Of a DNA stretch of 64,000 bases, positions 1 to 10,643 are shown piece after piece; position 1 is the stretch's first letter, and each line of letters opens with the position of its first letter. Origin of the DNA: Cycas panzhihuaensis (Eukaryota > Cycadophyta); NCBI GenBank assembly GCA_023213395.1, contig CM041465.1, forward strand, positions 45,081,741 through 45,145,740, written 5' to 3'. The notes under the pieces were generated by a model. It was not told where the DNA came from and did not search any database. It saw nothing but the letters and a program-made list of their open reading frames with translations. The position numbers and the translations under genes were made by a program.

Positions 1-1650
1 CCATAGGTATCTCCACGTAGCCTCAAGGGAGGGGACAATAAAGTGTACCGGTTGTATGGGACAACAAACAAGAGAGAAAATGGACCAGTAAAATAATATT
101 CAAGCAAACCCAGGAGATAAAGTGCTATGAGCAACAAATCATCTAGTTGGGATGAGCTAAGGGTCATAAACCAACCGAGAAGGGTTTTGGGGCTTATGTG
201 GTGCCTAAAACTAGCAAGTGCAGGTCTGAAACCAGCATGGTAAGGGGCTACCAATGCTATTTTAGGTCTAGAAACAGGCTCTCAAAATCCCTGGCCTAGA
301 ACCAAGGGAGGTATTAGGTGAAAGAGGAAGGAAGGGAAGGGTTTGGACCCTTGGAGAGAAGGTTAGTAAGGGGGACTGAGCCCGCCTTTCTCCCTTCACC
401 CTTCCTTGTGTAACCCTCTTACATAGCCACCTTGAAGTGGACTTGTAGGAAATGAGAGAGGGAGCACTGTAAAATAAGGAACAATGAACAAGTTCATACG
501 GGATGCAAAGCCAAGAGCAAAAAAAAAAACTGAAAACTGCTCAAAAGGGGGGAGAAAAGCATGAATCTTAAAGAAACATTGGAGAGGTACCTTGCAGTAG
601 GAAGTAGGAGCTTATTCCTACCAGGAATTAGGAGAGGAAGCCTGTGTTTGACAGGCTTTTCAGTCTGGCCTGAAGAAGAGGTAACCATGGGAGCACAACT
701 GAGATCTTAGAACCTTAGAGCTTGCTTTGAAGAATTGCTGTGAGTACTCATTTCTCCACTATGTAAACCTGCAAAGAAAGGGCCTGAGCTGCTAGAGCAG
801 GGCCTGAGATGCAGCAGGTATCCCTGTGGAAAGAGCCCTAGAGCCAAAGAGCAGGTCTTCTGGTAGTCCTAGAGAGAGAGCTGTAGTAGTGCAATGAAAA
901 AATGGATGAAAAGAGACTCAAATGAGTTACTTTTTGGGTTTTATATTCCCCTTAACCCTAAATGAGCATTTAGGGTTACAGGGAGATAAGTAGGCACAAA
1001 TGCCATGTGGCAGTTCCATGAAAAGAGGGAGAACTGTCGTGACTGTTTTAAAAAATATTTTTAAATAGTCGTACTACAACAAACTTCGTGGTACCATAGT
1101 AAATATCATGGTACCGCTAAGTTTATAGCAGTGCAGGCCTGTAAGCTAAAATTAGGACAGAAATGGGGCCTAATACCAAATAGTGGGTATGTTGAGGCTG
1201 GGCAGGCTGGGAATTCTTGCCCAGGTGGCTAACAGGTGGCCAAAAGAGAGGAACGAGTCTCAATGGAGGGTCATATCATACTTAGAAAGAGAATCAAAGT
1301 AGAGACAAGATGTTGTCACGGACAAGACGCGACCAACTAAGGTGATCAAGGAGCTGTGGAGATGGTGTGGGTGGCTGAGTGCCATATGGAGTGCATGACT
1401 CACTAAGGAGTGCCCCCACAGTGGGTCGTCATAGGCTGAGTGGTGTGCGGCAGGCACAAGCAACATGATCAGGTAAGAAAGCAGTGTGATCACACAAATG
1501 ATAGGCAAGCATGCATCAAGTAATACACTAAGCAACCTTGACTAAGCAAAAGTGAGGATAGGAGTAAGAAACACATACCTAAGCTTACCTGAGTTGACTC
1601 ATCCCAAATCCATTCCCGGTAGCCGGGAAACACTTTCAAGTCTCTTAACT
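1..1650. other. GC-richer unclassified block
   Basis: No protein domain, LTR pair or RNA gene is recognisable here. The block is clearly richer in G+C and in CAG/CTG than the DNA to its right, and the change near 1640-1660 falls just where a gypsy RT reading frame begins. It holds purine-rich tracts (about 310-345) and a short inverted repeat, GGTACCAT ... ATGGTACC, at about 1091-1116. The simplest inference is the end of a younger insertion, or a different TE, whose other end lies left of the window. Small ORFs on either strand look like chance. Confidence 0.4.
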
Positions 1651-1659
1651 CCTCCCTCA

Positions 1660-4390
1660 AGTTACAACTTTCATTATTCAATTAAACTCAAATCACCATG
1701 TGACCCCATTAGCCTTCAACCTTATCAGAATTCTTATGTTCAGAAAAATAGAATTTAAAAAATCATAAGTGAATTAATTAATATGGGCATCATCTAACTT
1801 AGTAAAGGCCCATACAATACTCATATTATCCTAGTGCAAAAAAATGATGGATCTTTTTGACTCTATGTTGACTACTATGAACTTAATAAAATCACCATAA
1901 AAAATAAATTTCTCACACCTATAATTAATGAAATTCTTGAAAATTTTCATGAGGCCACCATCTTTTCTAAATTAGACCTTCAATTAGGTTATTATTAGAT
2001 ACCTATTACCCTAGAGGATCATCATAAGACCACTTTTTGAATATATCATATGCATTTTAAATTTCAAGTCATGCCCTTTAATCTTTATAATACCCCAACT
2101 ATGTCTAGGCCTTAATGAGTAAAAATTTTACCCTATTTCTTAAAAAGATTATGATTATTTTCTTTGATGACATTCTTATTTATAGTCTATACTTATATAA
2201 ATATCTCCAACATTTGGAAACTATTATCTAAGTTTTCACCTAACACCAACTTTATGCAAAGCTATCTAAATATGAATTTGGTAAGTCAGAATTATAATAT
2301 TTAGGCCATATCATCTCATCAGATGGTATATAGGTCAACCTTGATAAAATCTTAATCATTACTACCTAGCCTACACAGAGAAATCTCATACAGTTACATG
2401 AATTTCTAGGACTCAAAATTTACTATCAATTTGTTCAAAATTATACATCTCTTATAGCCCTGTTAATAAATTTACTCTATAAATATGCATTTTGATAGTC
2501 TTAAGTTTCAAAGGATGCCTTTAATAATCTTAAGTTTATTATGATATCCACCCTTGACTTCTCCCAACCTTTTTAATTAGAGTGTAATGCTTTAAGATTT
2601 AGTATAGGTGTCATTTGTATGTAAGATTTTCATCTAATAGCATTTAAGAGCCATAAACTCAAAGACCATGAATGCCACTTATTGATGTATCAAAAGGAGA
2701 TAAAAGCTATTCTATATGCTATAGACAAGTAGTGCTAATATATTTTAGGTTCTAAGTTCACTATTTTAATTAACATTGTATCCTTCATCACTTTCTTGAT
2801 TAATTAGTGTTATTTTAAGAGTAAGTTAAGAAGATCAACCATCTACAAGTGTTTGATTTCATGATCATATATAAAAAAGGAAAAGAAAATATAGTCATGG
2901 ATGTCATTTCCCACCTCCCCTCTAAGCCCACCATTGATGAATCTATTATTCATGCAGTCTCTAGGACATGATGAGTATGCTTAATGGAACTAATAAATGA
3001 AAACTAATCTCAACTAGTTTAACCAATGCGCTATGAAAGTTCATAATCATAATGATTAGTCCATACATAACACTCATGTCTTGTACCAAACTCACATTTT
3101 TATTCACCCTGTATCATTTTTCATCCTATGCATTTTATTAAAGTATCACTCCGCTTCTCTTATAAGTCACTCAAGGTTTGATAAAACATATCATTATATT
3201 TAATCTAACTTTTATTAGCCTTATATGAAGTCCTCCATCCTTATATTTGTTTCTAAATGCAATAATTACCAAAGAAACAAAATCAATACTAGAGCTTAAT
3301 CAGGCCTCCTTTAACCCTTGCACATCCCTTAAGGAAAATGGTAAGATATTGCTATGTATTTCATCATGGGTTTACCATTATCTATTAATTTTGACTTAAT
3401 CATTAATAGACTTACTGAGTATGCTTATTTTTTACTTGTACATACCTCTTATAAAGCATCTTGCCTCACTTATTTCTATATTCATTCTATTTTCTACCTC
3501 CATGATTTTCCATTGATAATAGTAAATGATTGAAATTATAAATTTATAAGCACATTTTAGTAAGAACTCCTCTAATATTTTAAGACCTTATTCAATATGA
3601 GTTTAGCTTACCATCCATAAACTGATGGATAATATGAAATTCTAAATAAGATGCTAGATACATACTTATAATTCTTTGGTTTTGAATACTAACACATATG
3701 GATCTTATGGCTAGCTCTTGTAGAATATTAGTACAACTCATTCCACCACTCAACTATTAGCATATCCCTTTTCTAGTTCTCTATGGATATCCTCCCCCAT
3801 CTCATCGTATTCTCATATTTGATCTTTAAACTATTACAGTTCAATAGAAACTTTAAGATATGGACCAAATTCTTCACGCACTTAAACAAAACCTAGCAAT
3901 AACTAAAAAGCATATGAAATAACTCACTAACTACCACCGTTTTGATTAATCTTTTTGTTTATAGGTGACTTAGTTTTTCTTCACCTTTAACCATGTAAGT
4001 AGTAGTCCCTCAAGCATCATAAAATTCAAAAGCTTAGACCTTGCTTTTATAGCCTATATAAAGTACTTTGATGGCTTAGTAAAGTTTCCTACGTAGTTAA
4101 TCTTCCTCTTAACACCAAGATCCATAGTGTATTTCATGTTTCATGCCTACAAAGCACATGGATAAAGACAATATTTTTTACTTCGCCCTACTAGTTCTTG
4201 ATGAAGAGTAATGTCTCACTATCCTGATTGACCATATTTTAGCTAGCTGATAATGATGTCTTCAGAACATAACCATTTATGAGTACATGGTATAGTGGGT
4301 CAACTATGAACCTAAAGAAGTGATGTGGGAATTGATAGAATTTATTAAGCAACATTTACATCTCCTTGGCTTTAAGAACTCAACATCTCA
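1660..4390 (+). pseudogene. Ty3/gypsy chromovirus pol relic (RT, RNase H, integrase, chromodomain)
   Basis: Conceptual translation across stops follows a plant chromovirus pol in order. The RT starts with HYSIKLKSPCDPISLQPY, then VQKNDGS, YVDYYELNKITIKNKF and FSKLDLQLGYY at about 1660-2060, the catalytic FFDDILIYS at about 2160, and YLGHIISSDGI at about 2300. RNase H (about 2540-2760) has LECNA and KDHECHLLMYQKEIKAI. Integrase (about 3120-3900) shows the HSASL...HSRFDKTYHY zinc-domain region, CNNYQRNK, FIMGLP and SLAYHP.TDG. A C-terminal stretch like KIHSVFHVS (about 4115) and a chromodomain-like YEYMV.WVNYEPKEVMWEL (about 4280-4340) close it. Gag and protease are absent upstream, where composition changes abruptly. 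Stops and frameshifts throughout make it non-functional. The chromodomain marks a Tekay/Reina/CRM-type lineage, but I cannot place it more finely. Confidence 0.85.
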
Positions 4391-4750
4391 GAGGAGAAGA
4401 CCTATTACATGACCACCTATTATTAAGTAGACCTAGTTTTCTAGCACATATGATAAAGGACCTTAGTGGTTAGTGCTAGCTATTAACTTTTATATGCAGT
4501 TTTCTCATGGCCTCCAATAGAATTATAGGTTATTTTTCCTGCTAATGATATCCTATGAATGGGGCCTCTCTTCTCTATTTAAGGTTGACCCATTGTAGAG
4601 TGAGGATTATTGTCTAATATTATTTCTTATGAGATGGCACTTTAATACTCTTTCAATTCTCTTTTGGTGATCTTTAGTGCCCTTGTGCAATCCTAATTTC
4701 TATAATAAGATTCTATTCTACTAATAAAAGTATTATATTTGCTCCTGAGT
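4391..4750 (+). repeat. possible 3' LTR of the gypsy chromovirus
   Basis: This AT-rich stretch lies directly after the chromodomain and before a second element's protease frame resumes. It contains a TATA-like CTCTATTTAA (about 4575) and a polyadenylation-like AATAAAAG (about 4722). No partner LTR is in the window, so the boundaries are guesses. Confidence 0.25.
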
Positions 4751-4754
4751 TTAA

Positions 4755-5960
4755 TTATTGTGCCTTTTAAGTTTTAAGAAAATTAGGAGTGTGGAAGAAT
4801 ATTGGGATAAATATATTCCACTCAACCTATAAGTTAGCATAATCAATCCTACAACTCCCTACTTTATCAATCCAAATTAACTTCAGATGGCCTATCTTAT
4901 AACCCACTAAAGGAAAAGTTTAATCGATTGTAGAAGAGTTGAATATAGTATCTACAAGTATTTCTATGCTTGATTTCTTCAAGAGTTTCCCTAACTAGAA
5001 TAAACTCTTACTTAAAGCACTAGGTGTTGAGTAATCTAACGTTTCCAAGCCTTTCATTTCTTTTGACCCTTTTTAACTTAAAAAGGGGGCAAACCATAAT
5101 TCTACTTCTCCCTTTTACATCAAGATCCAAGCTAGTAAATGGGCCATTAAGAGATGCATAATAGACTCAAATTCTCTTATTAATATGATTTCCATTCAAC
5201 TCCTTGAGGTGCTAGATATTTCCATATTTGAGCTTGTAAATTGGGTATATCAAGGATATGATAAAACCCAAACTATCCCTATAGGTAAAGTAACTTTACC
5301 CTTGACTTTGAAGGGAAGAACTATTATGATAGAACTAAGTATAATGGACTTGGACCTTGAGTACAACATTATGTTGGAAAAATCCTAGTTAAACCATATG
5401 TCAATAGTGTGTTCATCCATATTTGGTCAAATTTAATTTATCCATGAGGGGGAAGTCAAAATAGTTAAATAGAATAAATCCCATCAAGAAACTATTTCCT
5501 TAGTGAAAATAGTTCCTAATGAAGGGAAGGCAAGCCATTTATAACACTTAAGTTTGGCCAATACTTCCTTACTAAGTCACTAGAACCCAAAGAAAAGAGA
5601 AAGCAATAATAAATTAATATGATCACCATATTAGTTCCTCTAATTAAGATATATCATGACCCCATTACTTTCTTTTCCATTTAGACCACACCTCATTTTA
5701 AGAAGGTTAATACCTCATTCTTAAGACAATCCATTAATACATACTTAGAGGCCCAATACTACCCAAGATTATCAAATCTAAGCATAGACATCTAAGATAA
5801 AAGCCTTGCTACTTGTGACTTCCAACCATTATTAAGCCATAAATTTAAGGGCTAAAAAGGATATATGAGTTACCCCTTAATACCTATTAACCTATCCTAT
5901 ACTCTAAGAGGTTCTAATTAGGGGAAAATCTTCTTATATTATAACACATGCATGATACAT
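4755..5960 (+). pseudogene. Ty3/gypsy Tat/Ogre-like gag-end and aspartic protease relic
   Basis: Translation gives a pattern typical of Tat/Ogre gypsy elements. A region like FKSFPN.NKLLLKALGVE (about 4975-5035) is followed by a retropepsin-like domain: IDSNSLINMISIQLLEVL at about 5160-5215, GYDKTQTIPIGKVTLPL at about 5252-5305, and MDLDLEYNIMLEKS at about 5345-5388, matching the family's 'VMDI..SYN.LLGRPW' strand. FIHEGEVKIVK follows at about 5438. The catalytic Asp region reads IDSNS instead of the usual DNGS/DDGS. The longest open piece is 5185-5388. RT of this lineage is not recognisable downstream. The frame starts abruptly after the chromovirus, so that element probably inserted into this one and its 5' half lies off the left edge. 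Confidence 0.7.
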
Positions 5961-8406
5961 AATATAGATTCATACCTATATGGGTAAGACCCTTTCTTGT
6001 GGTTAGAGACCTTGATAATGGGGGCTGCCAAGTGTCAACCATTAATAGATTAGAGCTTGAGGAATCTATGAGTTCTCAAAAATATTTTCTTGTATCAATA
6101 TTAGTACTCATCCCTTATACTCTATACTGAGGTTAAACTATTAACATACTTTGAAATGAATATAAATTATGCCTCTCCCCTAAGTCTATCACTTAGGGTC
6201 ATCTCACTCCATCATAAGTATAAAATGTTATCACATCTCCCCCAAGCAATCGAACTTATTGCTTAGGAGCACCTTATTTTATTATAGGAATAAACCAGTT
6301 AAGCCTTTAAAAGGAAGTATCACATGAAAGAGGGTAGAGAACAACCTAGTTTAGATAAGGAGAAGGCCACTTGAGTACCTATGGCTAGGGTGGTGAATTC
6401 CTAAATGTCATCACAACTAATAGATTGGGTTGCCCATGTACTCTAGAGACCCACTTCTCATTGAATAGGCCTTATTACTTATTCAATGAGTAGTAGATCT
6501 CATTTTGGGAGGTTTCATGTAAAATTTGGCTAGTAAAATATACATGAGGTTAGTTGAGATCTATATGATACTTCCTTAGTATGTCATTCAAATCTTGTTT
6601 AGTTGCATTAACTAGTGGTTGATAGGTTTTGTGTTCTATTTATGCAACTTTAGTGTTAGCTATTTTGTTTAGTAATCTTACTTACTAAGCAAACTAACCA
6701 ATCCTAAATTTATAGAGATACTTTCTTACTTTCTCTTGGTAGTTTTCTCCAGACTTAGGTAGGTTACCTTTACCCTTTGTTAGTCCATGCTTCTTTCTAA
6801 AGCTCCACTCCCTTCTGAGCAGAGTTGAAACCAACTTTAGATATTAGTATGAACTATTATCCATATATTACAAGAGGGGGATAATAGGAAGGGATAAGAG
6901 ATAATCATCTAGAATCCATAATATGTATAAAAAATGTATATACAAGTATATGTGCATGTAAAAAATATAAGAGGATAATTATGCTATATTAATGTGCGGT
7001 CATAAAATTTCCGTGAGTACTCATATAGCTCTATAGAGCTTTAATTATCACTCTCCACACTCATGGATTAGGCTCACATGCTCCCTAGACCCCCCCCTCT
7101 AATCACACTCGTATCGCCATGAGTACTTTATGTTGGGGTCAATCCTCCACTCATATATGTATCTCCATATATATTGTGGGGTCTCTATGACTCTCCATTG
7201 ACGTTTTACTTAGAGTCATATGTCTAACTAGCTACATATGGATTAAAGTTCATAAGTAGGTCTTGTCTAACTCTAGGTCATATATTTAGGCCTTCTGAGT
7301 ACTAGTCTTAGCCTTTTTTACTATTAAGTAATCCTCCATCTCTTTATGCCCAGTGTATAGCTCAGAGTACATCTCCTTAGCCTAGATGGATAGTGCTAGG
7401 TAGGCAATTTACCTACCATAAATTGTTGCTTGGCCCTTAGTCCATATTAGTAGTATATTTAGACCATGGATGAATAAGAGCACCTTGTTTAGTGTTTGTT
7501 GGATGAAGTTGCTCCTTAACAACTCAACCCTCAAGTGGACCCTCCATACATTAGCCCCCTTTCCATCTATGCCATCCTCATCACCTCCCTTCTCTAACTA
7601 CTATGGTGGTTATTGGATCAACCTCTATGGTTGCTCCTAAGGCTATTGTGACTATTATACATGCCCTTATGGCCCTTCTTAGGAATTTTGTGGTTATTAC
7701 TAACCTAAATGGGCTAGTTATGCCTAGTGCAAAGATTGTTTCTCTCTATCTACATTAGAATCCCAAGTAATCTCTATGTATAGATCTCAAATAAACTTAT
7801 CTAGCCTCATATTATTAAGGGAAGGCATAGTGACACTATAGGTCCTCACCTCCTTAAGGTTGTGTTGATGTATACATATTTACCACTAATTTATAACTAG
7901 ATCACATGTCCTAATCTCCTACATTATCTTATCTTTACTTATGGTTATTCATAGGGAAAGTGATCAAATTCACACCTTGACAAGAGAGAATAACAAGAGA
8001 ATCCACCTCCTCTTCTATATCAAAGATTGAATAATTACTCTACCATGTACCTTTCCACCAAAGAGGCCAAATTATACCTTTTTCTCCTCTCACATTAGGT
8101 TATAATTGGCACTCATATACCGAGAATCCTTGTATAATTTTACCAACTCATTATCTTGAAGAGTATCACTAGTATTATAACCCTACATGCTAGTGGGATC
8201 TTTGTAACATCTAAGGTTACTTGTATTGATACTCTATCAAGAAGAGGCTAACCTTAGTCCAAGTCTTACTTAGGGGTATTAATAAAATCTATACCTACTA
8301 CACTATGCATAAGACATGTAGTATCTACCATATATCCTATAGGGTAACTTGTAAATCCCCTAATGTCCTAAACAAAAATACTCTGGTTCTCAACACTCAA
8401 TGGTTG
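5961..8406. other. AT-rich decayed DNA, no assignable gene
   Basis: No domain could be read with confidence on either strand. A short Tyr/Gly/Pro-rich reading (about 7560-7720) might be a degraded gag tail. 6900-7260 has LTR-like features (short direct words, TATA-like strings), but no partner copy. CAG, CTG and CG are scarce and TAG is abundant, indicating old methylated TE DNA. Copia A inserted at its right end, and it continues after 38621. Confidence 0.4.
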
Positions 8407-8411
8407 ATCAA

Positions 8412-8722
8412 TGAAAGAGGTTAATATATCAAGGTTATTTGTGTAGATTAATTATGTGACCTTAGGATATATTATTAGCATTAATCTCTTAATGAAATAT
8501 ATTTTATGTGCATTTAGATGTAATTTTAGGTCCATGTCATTAGGCAAGAAAATCCTAATCCTAATGCTCACCCTCAATAATAAAAGGTGAAATCTCAAGG
8601 AGGGAGTCATTATTCATTCTCACCTCCAAGTTTGCTCTCATATCTTGTTTCATCTCTTTTTCATTCTCCATTATCATTGTGTGTATGAGAGTGATTTATT
8701 CCCTAGATCCATCATTCCTTCA
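8412..8722 (+). repeat. 5' LTR of copia A
   Basis: Direct copy of 38304-38616, with TG...CA ends and a TATA-like AATAATAAAAGG at about 8573. The primer-binding site follows. Confidence 0.93.
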
Positions 8723-8724
8723 TG

Positions 8725-8737
8725 TGGTATCAAAGCT
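8725..8737 (+). other. Primer-binding site of copia A
   Basis: TGGTATCAAAGCT, two bases after the LTR, matches the initiator-Met tRNA 3' end complement (TGGTATCAGAGC) with one change. Confidence 0.85.
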
Positions 8738-10643
8738 AGAAGGGGATCTATTCACTCTTTTCCACTTGCATGGAGTCATTTTGCCTCTCCTTCACCTTTA
8801 ATGTGAAGTATTGAGAGTGCACTTATCATTTTTAACATTTTGAGAGCTTAAAGTTATAATACTTTATATGTTGCTACTTTCTCTATGTGTGCATAATTTT
8901 AGAGGTGGAAAATATAAGTTTTTGAAGTCGTTCAATTGCTAGAACATTCCTAAAAGTATTAAAGGTCTTGACTATCTTAGATTTTGATAAAATTTGGTAT
9001 ACAGGGTTTTTTTTACTAGAGGATCATTTTTGTCTTCTAGAGTAGCTTCATATTTATCTTGCAATAATAAGTTTTAGCTGAAACAAAAGGGTAAAATTTG
9101 TAGATAAGTAACTTAAGGCATTTTTCACAATGAAATACTTTAATTATAAGCTATAAATTTGAAAGTTTTTTTGAGAAATCTAGTAGATTTATGTCTTAGG
9201 ATCATTTTAAGATAAATCTCATCAAATTTCATCCATTGGTTAGTGAGATCTATGTAGTTTTCTCACAGATGTTGAATTTACCTACTCAACCCTACAAAGG
9301 ACATTGTGAGGGCATTTCAGGTAGTTTTTTGGCTAATTTTAGAGATGGTGTAGAAGGAAAGGTTGATGTACATGTCAAGACATAACTTTTGACATATTGA
9401 AGTTAAGATTTCAAGATAGTGGATCTGGCAAGATTATGTTTTTGTGCTTTTTTTGAGTAAAATGTTTTTATGCCTTTTCAGAAATATGACTTCACTACTC
9501 TATTAGAAACAATATTTTAAATACTTTTTCCTTCTATCATAAATTTAGATTCCATCATTTAGGCCTTCATATTTGTAATTTTTAGAAAATTTTACCCATT
9601 TATTAATATTTATAAATTTTATGAAAAAATCATAAAATAGGGTAAAATAACATGCATATAGATTTAGAAAAATTAGTATTTTATTGACAAGTTGATCTAT
9701 TTTTTAGCCCATTGTGGATTTTGTATTAAAATTTCTAAAAACATATTTAGAAACATTATACTAAAGTAAGAGAAACCTTGAATCGAAAGTAACATCTGGT
9801 TCCCCTATTAAATCTAGCATGCTTTTTCTATTTACACATATATCATAAAGGATCACAAAAGAAACAAAAAAATAAAGCAAGCAAGCACATTTGGTAAATT
9901 TTCATTTTAGATTTTAATTATTCAGAAACAACTTATATTATTTCTAAAAGGAATTTCATCCATACAATTTATATAGCTAGTTCTTGACTTGTGCCCATAC
10001 TCGCCTTGGTTGAAATATACTATGGTTGGCTGAAGTCTAGGCCTTAAGGGAGGTGTGAGTTTCATACTAGGTCTGGTCTTAATAAGAATAATGGTGGAGG
10101 GATAGATTAGCCATACCTATGGCCTCTAATTAGGGATAATCCTAATAACCATCCAAGAAAATTGAAAACCTTAATGCAAGATTAAAATTAACCTAGTCCA
10201 ATATCCGTCATAGTTATGGGATATGCACATACCGTTTGACTCTTCAGAGGAGGTATATAGCTGCTCACTGGTGAATTAGGTGAGGACTGGGAGTACTTGG
10301 GCTCCATTATGACTTGGATTTCATCACCAAGTGTAAGTGTGGGTATTGTAGGTAAAGTCCCAAATCATATACTAGAAGCCTTAGGCATTGAAACCTCGCC
10401 TATATTTAGACATAAGTTAGAGGTTAGTGGTATGACACATCACCACTCTTTAGTAGCTCTACATTAGGCCTTATTCTTACATCATTGCTTATACTTATTT
10501 TTTCATAGTTGTTGAAAAATACTTAATTATTGCTTGCTTCTCATCATAACATTCATTTCTACATCCCTACTGCACCAGGTGTACTAGCCACATGTGTTAG
10601 TGGCACATACTTCTATCATCTCTTCTACTTCTTCATCATCACT
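8738..10643 (+). other. 5' leader of copia A
   Basis: Long untranslated leader between primer site and gag. Its last 650 bp (from about 9990) align with the leaders of C (minus strand, about 19655-20330) and D (about 62130-62978). They include a conserved ORF annotated separately. The first 1.2 kb is AT-rich, with no motif I can name. Confidence 0.7.
10216..10460 (+). pseudogene. Leader ORF relic, homologous to the C-element leader ORF
   Basis: From ATG 10216 the sequence matches C's 122-codon leader ORF. LFRGGI, then a stop in place of Trp, LLTGELGEDWEYLGSIMTW and ISSPS are readable. A small indel near the start and a TAG break it. Many differences from C in the conserved stretch are synonymous (TTC/TTT, TTA/CTG, GAC/GAT, TTG/CTG, AGT/AGC), as expected if it once coded for protein. 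Function unknown. A has lost most of the hydrophobic C-terminal part seen in C. Confidence 0.5.

Noticed and set aside
1091-1116. GGTACCAT...ATGGTACC as a terminator hairpin or transposon end
   Set aside because: A single 8 bp stem without flanking target copies or a partner end is not enough support.
8725-8737. TGGTATCA(G/A)AGC strings as tRNA gene pieces
   Set aside because: They are short, always beside a 5' LTR (or, in E1, also beside the 3' LTR), and no cloverleaf can be formed; they are primer-binding sites.
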